A DNA stretch of 6,053 nucleotides, taken from NCBI GenBank assembly GCA_964528155.1, contig CAZGRL010000192.1, forward strand, positions 1 through 6,053. The letters are read 5' to 3'. Position 1 is the stretch's first letter; each line of letters begins with the position of its first letter. Source of the DNA: G001797105 sp964528155 (GTDB taxonomy: Bacteria; Chloroflexota; Anaerolineae; Anaerolineales; E44-bin32). Under the pieces are notes generated by a model. It did not search any database and had not been told where the DNA came from. It saw nothing but the letters and a program-made list of their open reading frames with translations. Shown here in pieces: positions 1-6,053 of the stretch. The translations under genes and the position numbers were made by a program.

Positions 1-3
1 AGT

Positions 4-55
4 CTGTGGTTGGATTCACCGCGGAGCACGCAGGGTCCGCAGAGGCGGCCGCCCT
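4..55. repeat. Dispersed 52-bp repeat, left copy (CTGTGG family)
   Basis: These 52 bases recur at 5979-6030 in the same orientation with 50 of 52 identical; the differences are T10/C5985 and G23/C5998. The unit begins CTGTGG and ends in the self-complementary GGCGGCCGCC (45-54). The flanking sequence differs on the right (TTCGCG here, ACAAGC at 6031), so the right boundary is close to base 55. The left end is cut by the window edge, so this may be the tail of a longer element like the one at 5861-6030. No open reading frame explains it. It resembles the CTGTGGTTGAA intergenic repeats common in large environmental genomes, but that comparison is from memory. Confidence 0.85.
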
Positions 56-129
56 TCGCGGTCAATCCCATCCTTCCTGCTTGATCGGTCGGCCCGGATG
101 CTCCATCCTTACCCAGCCGGAGGTGGCCG

Positions 130-1185
<1,056 letters not shown>

Positions 1186-1187
1186 AG

Positions 1188-1242
1188 TATCGCGACATAT
1201 CGCGACATCGAATCGCGACATATCGCGACATCGCTTGCGACA
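1188..1242. repeat. Short tandem array of (TA)TCGCGACA units
   Basis: Five degenerate units follow one another: TATCGCGACA at 1188-1197 and 1198-1207, TCGAATCGCGACA at 1208-1220, TATCGCGACA at 1221-1230, and TCGCTTGCGACA at 1231-1242. Spacing is 10, 10, 13, 10 and 12 bases, and every unit ends in GCGACA. TCGCGA inside the units is self-complementary, so small stems such as CGCGA-cata-TCGCG can form. The array starts two bases after the fic stop codon, so it would lie in the 3' end of the fic transcript. A degenerate second array is at 5861-5914, and both lead into the same GGCAACG sequence. It does not code convincingly in any frame. Function is unknown. Confidence 0.85.
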
Positions 1243-1250
1243 CGGCAACG

Positions 1251-1336
1251 AACCACTGATCGGCACAGATAGACTCAGTTCACGACGAGCCGATCCGCGC
1301 TTACCTGTGCCAATCTGTGGTTGAACGAACCACGGA
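1251..1336. repeat. Inverted-repeat copy of the CTGTGG dispersed family
   Basis: The segment 1251-1272 (AACCACTGATCGGCACAGAT plus two bases) is the reverse complement of 1301-1322 at 18 of 22 positions, with a 28-base spacer, so it can form a long imperfect hairpin. The right arm is also related to the right-hand repeat: 1291-1325 matches 5955-5989 at 26 of 35 positions, ending CTGTGG(T/C)TG. After about 1325 the similarity stops, so this copy lacks the GCACGCAGGGTCCGCAGAGG portion found in the two edge copies. A competing small stem pairs CTGTGGTT (1315-1322) with AACCACGG (1328-1335). It lies directly downstream of the GCGACA array, in the same order as at 5861-6030. Confidence 0.75.
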
Positions 1337-1372
1337 TCGCTCGCGTGGCGTGAGCGGCACAAGTCGCCCTTC

Positions 1373-1432
1373 GACAGGATCAACAGGATTGACTGGATCA
1401 ACCGCCATCCTGTCGATCCTGCTGATCCTGTC
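1373..1432. repeat. Hairpin repeat with 25-bp arms (CAGGATCAACAGGATT type)
   Basis: The left arm 1373-1397 pairs with the right arm 1408-1432 at 22 of 25 positions around a 10-base loop (TCAACCGCCA). Each arm is built from a shorter motif, roughly (GA)CAGGATC/T repeated two to three times. No T-run follows either arm, so it is not a standard intrinsic terminator, though such a stem could still stop transcription or protect an RNA 3' end from the fic side. Intergenic repeats of this CAGGATT-rich kind occur in many large bacterial genomes, which is recollection and not checked here. Confidence 0.8.
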
Positions 1433-1436
1433 TCGA

Positions 1437-1811
1437 GATGCCCAGTGGCCCGCGCTTCCCGGAGCTGTTTGTCCGCTCGTCCGAGCGGGAAACGCGCATC
1501 GGCGAATAGTGCTTGGCTGTGTTCGCTCCCAGCCGCGGGGCGGGGACAGGCGATCGGCGTCTGTGGCCACGGCTTGCCTACCCGGCCACCCCCCAGCGCT
1601 TGACATCCGGCGCACTAAGCCCATTTCGACCCAGCCGGAGCCAAGGATATAGGGAAGCCGGTAAGAGGCGACTTGGATCATGAAACGGAGTAGGTGGGCG
1701 CTCGCACGAGGCTCGATTCGACGGTGCTCACGACTTGAATGCAACGATCACTTTTGCCACTATTGTCACTCAGAGGGCTGGCGGAGCAATGGTGAGAAAG
1801 GAAGGACTCTC
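1437..1811. other. Intergenic region upstream of the lipoprotein gene
   Basis: I see no gene in this stretch. It holds a perfect 7-bp inverted repeat, CCGCTCG-tc-CGAGCGG at 1473-1488, with no T-run after it. TTGACA at 1600-1605 is a perfect -35 hexamer, but no acceptable -10 lies 15-19 bases downstream, so the promoter of the next gene cannot be fixed. An in-frame ATG at 1680 would add 44 residues to the lipoprotein, but those residues are Arg/Cys/His-rich and would bury its signal peptide, so I treat 1680-1811 as untranslated. A purine-rich ribosome site (AAAGGAAGGA, 1797-1806) precedes the chosen start. Confidence 0.6.
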
Positions 1812-4496
1812 ATGAGCAGAACACCCTTTGCGTCGGCAGTCGGACTCGTCCTTGCCGCCTCGATCATCCTGTCATCCGGGTGCAAGCAGAAGCCGCAGCC
1901 GGAACGGCGGCCCAAAGCCAAAGACGACACGTTGCCGACGGCGGACCTGGCCGATGCCAATCCCCCGTTGCCGACAGCCCACGTGCCCCAGGTCAACGTT
2001 GCACCCTCCGTCCCCGCGTACGCGATTGAACCGGATCTCAGCAACGTCGAGGACGCCGCCATGCTTTCTGAGCTGCCTGGCGAGCACCGCGACATCCTCG
2101 CCCGGAACGGCTTCCTCGTGTCGACCTCTCGCGAACTTGAGATGTACGAGGTCTACTTGGGAAACGAGGCGCCCTTTGTCACGGCGGACAGCGTCTTCCA
2201 CGCCTACCATATCTTGCTGTCCGACACGCTGAGCGGACTCGAACAAAACGTCCTCGAGCCCGCGCTGGAAGCACTCACGCGAGGCGCTCATGAAAGGGCA
2301 GCAGGTCTGTGTGCTGGCGTTCCGGCGGAGCTTGCTCGTCCTGCCACGAAGGCGCTTGCATTCTGGGCCACTGCACACCGGCTCCTCGACCCGGAGGCCG
2401 AGCTGGAGCCGAGCGTCCGCGACGAGGTCACGGCGGAAGTCGATCGGGTCACCCAGGGCACCTTTGTCGGAACACTGCCCGGCGAGCAGCGCACGCGCGA
2501 CTACACTGTCTACGTGCCGAGTGCAGCGTATAGCGGCAGCGAGCAGATGCGCCGCTACTTCCGCTGCAACCGGTTCCTCACGCTGACGCCGCTCGAGTTC
2601 CAGACGAACGAGGGCGTCCGAACGTGCGCGCTCGTGACGCGAGCTCTCCTGCTCGACGACGATGCTCGAAGCCGATACGAGAAGCTGTGCCGCGTCACCC
2701 GCTTCCTCGCCGGGGAGCCCGAGGACGTCTCTCCTTTCGACGTGCTGAACGCGATGCGTTCCGTGTATGGAGAGTCGATTTCGCCGTCTGGCCTTGCCGA
2801 CGAGCAGTCGGTGGCGAGACTGCGCGAGGAGCTTGGCAAGCTCAAGCACCCCTCCATCGCCGACCAACCCCAGGACACACCCGGCGCCCATCCAGCCATC
2901 GGCTGGGGGCTCAGAATCCTCGCGCCTGGCGTCTCCATTCGCGCCCAGGCGTTCCAGCGACTCGGCGAGCGCAACATCCTGCCTTCCGGCGAGGACATGG
3001 CGCACTTGCTTGGCAACGCAGCCTTCCAGTCGGACGAGTCCCAAGCCGCCGTCCTCGCTCCGGCGCGAGAGATGCTTGACCGTGCAGTCGCCGACTACGC
3101 GAAGGGATTGGACCTTCACACCTCCGCGCTCGTCGTTCTTTCCGCGCTCAGCAAAGCCCGTGGCGACGGCTACCCCGGGTTCATGAACACGCCGGCCTGG
3201 GCGCTCAAGACGGCGAACACGCAGCTGGGCGCATGGAGCCAGGTCGAGCACGACGTGTCTCTATACGCCAAAGACACCGCGCAGTACCTCTGCACGTACA
3301 TCACGGACGAGCGCTTCCATGGCTACGTCGAGCCGGTTCCCCAGTACTACGCCGCGCTCGCCGCCCTCGTGCACAGGACGCGCGTCGTCTTTGACAGCCT
3401 CGACGCCTTCGAACCCTCTAGACGCAAGATGCTGGCGGATGGAGTGCGCGTGATCCTGCAGTACTTGGCATGGATCGGGCCCATCGAGTTCACGATGCAC
3501 GCCGAGCCCGAACGATTGTCCCAACGCCGCGGCGTCAACGCAACCAAGACGCACTACAAGATACTCGAGAGAATCCTGCTGAAGCTCAAGACGATGAGCC
3601 AGAAGGAGCTCGAGAACAAAGCCTTCGACGCATCCGAGATCCGCTTGCTGAAGAGCTTCGGCGAGAGGCTCAAGTACCTCGCGTTCAACGAATCCAACTC
3701 GCCTCATGTGCAGGTGCCGATGAGTACCATCGTCCGGATCGCACGCGAGTACTCCCGGCAGGAAGGCCTGTATGTTGGGACAGGCCGCCCACTCGAGATC
3801 CTCGTCATCGTGCCCTGGCAGGGCAGGCTCCACTGGTGTACGGGTGCCACCTACTCGTACTACGAGTTCATGCATCCCCTGTCCGATCCAATCACCGACG
3901 AGCGCTGGAAAAACGAGACATCTTCGGCATTCGTCCTTCAGGCGCGTCGTCCTTGGCTGTGCCGGTTCGACATCGGCCTCAGGCAACGAACCTTGTCTCG
4001 CGATGTGCTCGCTGCATGGCTGCCCGAAGAAACCACGCAGTTCGGCGAATTGGGTCGTTATAAGTTGTACTGGGAGGATGCCTCACGCCTGACCCGACGA
4101 CCACTGGACCCGCTCGGGTTCATCGAGCTTGACGCGGAAGCCATTGCGTTGGTGGCGGACGCGTTCGCCGGACAGCACCATAGGCAGAGTGTTCGATACC
4201 ATCTCTACTTCTTCCTGCAGGACAGTGCCAAAGAGCTGCGCAAGAAGACGGCGTTGCTGGCCTTGTCCAACATCATCTCCGAGGTCAACGCAGGTGCGAG
4301 TATCGACTCGGCCGACTACGCAGTGTGGCTCCATCTCTCCTTGCGGCTGCTGAAGGATCAAGCCGACGATCCTGACGTCAAAACCAAGCTCCGCCAGCTC
4401 GAGCAGCTCCGCGGCATCGGCCAGGTCCTCAAGGGGTGCGTCGAAGATCCCGAGCTCCGTCCCCTGCTTCAGACAGTAAGCGAGGACTCTGACTGA
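1812..4496 (+). CDS. DUF3160 family lipoprotein of unknown function
   Basis: An 894-aa protein, placed outside the cytoplasm by its N-terminus: SRTPF, a hydrophobic stretch (about residues 7-22), then the lipobox SSGC with lipidated Cys24. Lys at +2 is not the Asp that signals inner-membrane retention in enterobacteria. A Pro/charged linker follows (25-65). The segment at about 84-145 is the part I recognise as DUF3160: an ARNGFLVS element, a MYEVYLGNEAPFVTADSVFH run and AYHILLSDTLSGLE. A second conserved block, IVPWQGRLHWCTGATYSYYEF followed by PLSDPITDERWKN, lies near 664-702; TYSYYEF is 680-686. The rest is mostly predicted helical, with a roughly 190-residue C-terminal extension rich in Leu, Lys and Glu. 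The biochemical role of the family is not known to me, and no enzyme motif stands out. The start at 1812 is chosen because the ribosome site AAGGAAGGA ends about 5 bases upstream and because the signal peptide begins there. The gene stands alone, about 626 bp after fic and 303 bp before the next gene. No frameshift is visible. Confidence 0.85.
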   Translation: MSRTPFASAVGLVLAASIILSSGCKQKPQPERRPKAKDDTLPTADLADANPPLPTAHVPQVNVAPSVPAYAIEPDLSNVEDAAMLSELPGEHRDILARNGFLVSTSRELEMYEVYLGNEAPFVTADSVFHAYHILLSDTLSGLEQNVLEPALEALTRGAHERAAGLCAGVPAELARPATKALAFWATAHRLLDPEAELEPSVRDEVTAEVDRVTQGTFVGTLPGEQRTRDYTVYVPSAAYSGSEQMRRYFRCNRFLTLTPLEFQTNEGVRTCALVTRALLLDDDARSRYEKLCRVTRFLAGEPEDVSPFDVLNAMRSVYGESISPSGLADEQSVARLREELGKLKHPSIADQPQDTPGAHPAIGWGLRILAPGVSIRAQAFQRLGERNILPSGEDMAHLLGNAAFQSDESQAAVLAPAREMLDRAVADYAKGLDLHTSALVVLSALSKARGDGYPGFMNTPAWALKTANTQLGAWSQVEHDVSLYAKDTAQYLCTYITDERFHGYVEPVPQYYAALAALVHRTRVVFDSLDAFEPSRRKMLADGVRVILQYLAWIGPIEFTMHAEPERLSQRRGVNATKTHYKILERILLKLKTMSQKELENKAFDASEIRLLKSFGERLKYLAFNESNSPHVQVPMSTIVRIAREYSRQEGLYVGTGRPLEILVIVPWQGRLHWCTGATYSYYEFMHPLSDPITDERWKNETSSAFVLQARRPWLCRFDIGLRQRTLSRDVLAAWLPEETTQFGELGRYKLYWEDASRLTRRPLDPLGFIELDAEAIALVADAFAGQHHRQSVRYHLYFFLQDSAKELRKKTALLALSNIISEVNAGASIDSADYAVWLHLSLRLLKDQADDPDVKTKLRQLEQLRGIGQVLKGCVEDPELRPLLQTVSEDSD

Positions 4497-4620
4497 GTGA
4501 CAATCGCCCGAGCTGTCCGCGCGACGAACTACTTCATGCACGGCGAGAACGGCGATACGTTGGAATCGCCGGCAACGATAAGCCGGTCCCCAACTCGTCG
4601 CGCACCGCCGCCGTTTTCTC

Positions 4621-4649
4621 TTGAGTGAGCGGGCCTTCCGTGGTATAAT
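4621..4649 (+). promoter_or_regulatory. Sigma-70-type promoter for the PEP-CTERM gene
   Basis: TTGAGT (4621-4626, four of six consensus bases) is followed by a 17-base spacer and a perfect TATAAT (4644-4649). TG at 4641-4642 gives an extended -10 (TGGTATAAT). The predicted transcript start is near 4656. The layout is the best promoter match in the window and indicates the downstream gene is transcribed independently of the lipoprotein gene, probably by the housekeeping sigma factor. No operator-like palindrome overlaps it. Confidence 0.75.
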
Positions 4650-4655
4650 CCGCCC

Positions 4656-4799
4656 CGTTCTCTTGGGGTGTCGGCAACTACTTCAGGCATGGCTGGCGTG
4701 CTGCAGCATCTTGACCGGGAGTGTCTTCCCGTTCTGCCGGGATAGGGTCTGGACTCCGAACACGTTGCCATGCAGGGTCCACGCGAAAAGGAGTGGGGT
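4656..4799 (+). other. About 144-nt untranslated leader of the PEP-CTERM gene
   Basis: Between the predicted transcript start and the ATG lie two small stems: GCATG/CGTGC (4687-4691 with 4697-4701, one G-U pair) and CGGGA/TCCCG (4716-4720 with 4727-4731). The ribosome site AAGGAG (4788-4793) ends six bases before the start codon. The leader is longer than needed for initiation and could carry post-transcriptional control, but I recognise no known riboswitch. An in-frame ATG at 4770 would add ten residues (MQGPREKEWG) before the signal peptide and lacks a good ribosome site. Confidence 0.4.
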
Positions 4800-5567
4800 A
4801 TGAAACGTATCGCAAGATCTTTCCTGATAGGCATCCTGGCCCTCGTGTTGGGGCCGGCGGCGCTCGCTGACTGGGATCACCCGGTCAAGTGGGACCAACT
4901 GGAGCCGGACGCCGGGCTTTGGGGCATGGTGAGCTACATCGGTGGCGAGGACAACGTGCTGGTCGCCGACGATTTTCAGTGCTCGGAGACCGGCTGGATC
5001 ACCGACATCGAGTTCAATGGATGGACCGTCGTCGGCGCCGTGGGCATTGAGTCTTTCCGTATCACGTTCTGGAGCGACGTGCCGGAGACGTTCAACGAGG
5101 CAAGCCACCCCGGCGAAGAACCGCTGGCGACCATCACAGTCGGCGAGGTCGACCCGAGCGACACGTTCGGCTTAGGCTGGCAGAAGCTCGACGAGTACAC
5201 GTACAAGATCAACCTCCCCAAGGACGTCTGGTTCCGCCAGAAAGAGGGCGAGATCTACTGGATCGGGATCCAAGCAGTGATGGGCGGCACCGGCTCGTTC
5301 AACTGGATCTTCCGGGACAGGAACGCATGCATGTGGAACGACGACGCCGTCTACAGCCCGACGGGCTCGGCGCCCTGGCAGCATTTCGGCTGGCCGGACG
5401 CCGGCCCGGACGGCGAGCCGGCGCCTTACGACATGAAGCTCCCCGATGACTGGGACAAGTCGGCCGACATGTCCTTCAGTCTGTCAGGCATCCCGATCCC
5501 CGAGCCGGCCTCGATCGCGCTCGTCGCCCTCGGTGGGCTCGCCTTCGCGTTCCGTCGCAAGCGGTAG
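4800..5567 (+). CDS. Exported PEP-CTERM protein (DUF7901-like domain)
   Basis: A 255-aa secreted protein. Residues 1-23 form a signal peptide (MKRIAR, hydrophobic core, cleavage likely after AALA). The C-terminus has all three parts of a PEP-CTERM sorting signal: the PEP motif at 234-236 (IPIPEPAS), a hydrophobic helix at about 237-250 and a terminal RRKR. In characterised systems such tails are recognised by an exosortase, which cuts near PEP and releases or anchors the protein at the cell surface, often with exopolysaccharide. No exosortase is in this window. The mature part begins WDHPVKWDQLEPD, then NVLVADDFQCSETGWITDIEFNGW (52-75) and FRITFWSDVPE (86-96). This KW-Q-P / ADD-W-C / I-F-W-DVP pattern resembles a beta-rich domain found repeatedly in planctomycete PEP-CTERM proteins, which I believe is DUF7901; the name is from memory. 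Only two cysteines (C61, C177) remain, which could pair. It is acidic and Trp/Asp-rich like many surface proteins. The start at 4800 is fixed by AAGGAG six bases upstream and by the signal peptide. Confidence 0.88.
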   Translation: MKRIARSFLIGILALVLGPAALADWDHPVKWDQLEPDAGLWGMVSYIGGEDNVLVADDFQCSETGWITDIEFNGWTVVGAVGIESFRITFWSDVPETFNEASHPGEEPLATITVGEVDPSDTFGLGWQKLDEYTYKINLPKDVWFRQKEGEIYWIGIQAVMGGTGSFNWIFRDRNACMWNDDAVYSPTGSAPWQHFGWPDAGPDGEPAPYDMKLPDDWDKSADMSFSLSGIPIPEPASIALVALGGLAFAFRRKR

Positions 5568-5599
5568 CCCTTCGGGCCCGACAACGACGCAGACAAGCA

Positions 5600-5638
5600 G
5601 CCCGGTGGACGACCTCCCCGGAGGTCCGTCCGCCGGGC
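5600..5638 (+). terminator. Long GC hairpin after the PEP-CTERM gene
   Basis: The left arm 5600-5617 (GCCCGGTGGACGACCTCC) pairs with 5620-5638 through its whole length, with one G-U pair and one bulged base; in practice the innermost pairs open into a small loop. It starts 33 bases after the stop codon. Only two T residues follow (5639-5640), so it lacks a classic U-tract. Its place, strength and single occurrence here make a transcription terminator or RNA 3'-end stabiliser the best reading. A tiny GCCC-TTC-GGGC stem also overlaps the stop codon (5567-5577). Confidence 0.7.
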
Positions 5639-5662
5639 TTCGCCATGCACAAGGCCTTTCCA

Positions 5663-5760
5663 GGAATCGGAATCAATGGAATCGAATGAACCGGGGGACA
5701 CCATACCTATTTCTTCGCGGCATCCCGGATGCTGTCCATCAGGGCTAAATATGGTGGACA
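5663..5760. repeat. REP-like palindromic element
   Basis: GGAATC occurs at 5663-5668, 5669-5674 and 5679-5684. Next comes GGGGGACACCATACCTATTT. CACCATA (5699-5705) is matched by TATGGTG at 5750-5756, and the perfect palindrome GCATCC-c-GGATGC (5720-5732) sits between these arms. Nested short inverted repeats with a GGGGACACCATA(C) end look like the repetitive extragenic palindromes mobilised by Y1 (RAYT) transposases. I recall similar GGTATGGTGTCCCC strings from such elements, but only one copy is visible here and no transposase is present. Confidence 0.35.
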
Positions 5761-5837
5761 AGGACCTCCTCATCGCCGAGGGCGCCACCAACCGGCTGGT
5801 TTACAGGCTGAGGATGCCCGGCAAGGCGAGCGGGTGA
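5751..5837 (+). CDS. Possible 28-codon gene remnant
   Basis: ATG at 5751 opens a 28-aa frame, MVDKDLLIAEGATNRLVYRL plus RMPGKASG, ending TGA at 5835-5837. A weak AGGG lies six bases upstream. The ATNRLVYRL stretch resembles the I(D/N)RLVYxLYGL segment near the C-terminus of Eco57I-type DNA methyltransferases; here it breaks off where YGL would be expected. It may be a decayed end of such a gene or chance coding within a repeat-rich stretch. The first codon overlaps the right arm of the REP-like element. Confidence 0.2.
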   Translation: MVDKDLLIAEGATNRLVYRLRMPGKASG

Positions 5838-5860
5838 GCGAGTCCCCGGCCCGCGCCGGA

Positions 5861-5926
5861 ACTTGCGACGAACTTGCGACACGACTCGCGACATACCCGA
5901 CATCGCTTGCGACAGGGCAACGGACC
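5861..5926. repeat. Second GCGACA array with conserved GGCAACG exit
   Basis: ACTTGCGAC occurs at 5861-5869 and 5872-5880 with ACGAA/ACGAC-type linkers, then TCGCGACA (5886-5893), CCGACA (5897-5902) and TTGCGACA (5907-5914). The unit is the same as at 1188-1242 but more diverged. The exit is well conserved: 5898-5926 matches 1226-1254 at 27 of 29 positions (CGACATCGCTTGCGACA then GGCAACG). This shared block is better conserved than the rest of the array, arguing for common descent and against independent simple-repeat growth. Confidence 0.8.
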
Positions 5927-6030
5927 GCGGAGACCACAGAGACAGGGGGCCATTCGATCAGCGCCCATCCGTGTCAACCTGTGGCTGGATTCACCGCCGA
6001 GCACGCAGGGTCCGCAGAGGCGGCCGCCCT
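5927..6030. repeat. Right copy of the CTGTGG dispersed repeat
   Basis: This completes a second composite unit. After the array come GACCACAGAGACAGG (5932-5946), a partial inverse of the later CTGTGG, then CGATCAGCGCCCATCC (5955-5970), and the 52-bp block 5979-6030 that repeats 4-55 at 50 of 52 positions. The 5955-5989 part also aligns with 1291-1325 (26 of 35). The shared sequence stops at 6030. No coding capacity is apparent. Confidence 0.85.
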
Positions 6031-6053
6031 ACAAGCGCGGCCGCGTGTCCGCG

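Noticed and set aside
1188..1242. CRISPR-like array
   Set aside because: Units are 10-13 bases with no spacers of constant length and no cas genes.
1600..1628. Promoter with perfect TTGACA at 1600-1605
   Set aside because: No -10 hexamer with more than two or three matches lies at a 15-19 base spacing.
1680..1811. N-terminal extension of the lipoprotein from ATG 1680
   Set aside because: It would place 44 Arg/Cys/His-rich residues before the signal peptide; ATG 1812 has a good ribosome site and a normal lipobox distance.
1872..3251. 459-codon minus-strand frame opposite the lipoprotein gene
   Set aside because: Arg/Val/Glu-rich shadow translation with no recognisable domain or ribosome site; the + strand protein is clearly the real one.
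4569..4616. Intrinsic terminator after the lipoprotein gene (CCGGC/GCCGG stem, TTTT at 4613)
   Set aside because: The stem is only five pairs with an eight-base loop, and the T-run is 26 bases away and belongs to no stem.
4621..4803. 60-codon + strand frame over the promoter
   Set aside because: It begins inside the -35/-10 region, has no ribosome site, and overlaps the start of the PEP-CTERM gene.

Overview
The window is GC-rich bacterial DNA. Its three convincing protein genes all lie on the + strand, separated by long intergenic stretches filled with repeats. One gene is a PEP-CTERM secreted protein and another is a large DUF3160 lipoprotein. Repeat families with the 'CTGTGGTTGAA', 'CAGGATCAACAGGATT' and 'GCGACA' look sit between them. 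Together these suggest an environmental Gram-negative with a big, repeat-littered genome, for example a planctomycete or another PVC or candidate-phylum lineage. The lineage is an inference; no rRNA or marker gene is present.

Layout: (a) 4-55 is one copy of a 52-bp dispersed repeat. (b) 130-1185 encodes a class II Fic AMP-transferase with an N-terminal inhibitory motif and a C-terminal winged helix. (c) 1188-1436 is a run of intergenic repeats: a GCGACA tandem array starting 2 bases after the fic stop, an inverted-repeat copy of the CTGTGG family, and a 25-bp-arm hairpin. (d) 1437-1811 is the upstream region of the next gene and holds one small palindrome. (e) 1812-4496 encodes an 894-aa DUF3160 lipoprotein. 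(f) 4621-4799 holds a near-consensus sigma-70 promoter with an extended -10 and a ~144-nt leader. (g) 4800-5567 encodes a 255-aa PEP-CTERM exported protein, followed by a long GC hairpin at 5600-5638. (h) 5640-6053 is a second repeat-dense stretch: a REP-like palindrome, a possible 28-codon gene remnant, a second GCGACA array, and a second copy of the 52-bp repeat from the left edge (50 of 52 identical).

The three genes do not look like a single operon. Spacers are about 626 and 303 bp, the third gene has its own promoter, and no shared pathway is evident. I see no defence, CRISPR, conjugation or biosynthetic system. The least-explained content is the composite repeat: a GCGACA array, then GGCAACG, then a CTGTGG end. 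It occurs twice in the same order, with a further partial copy at the left edge.
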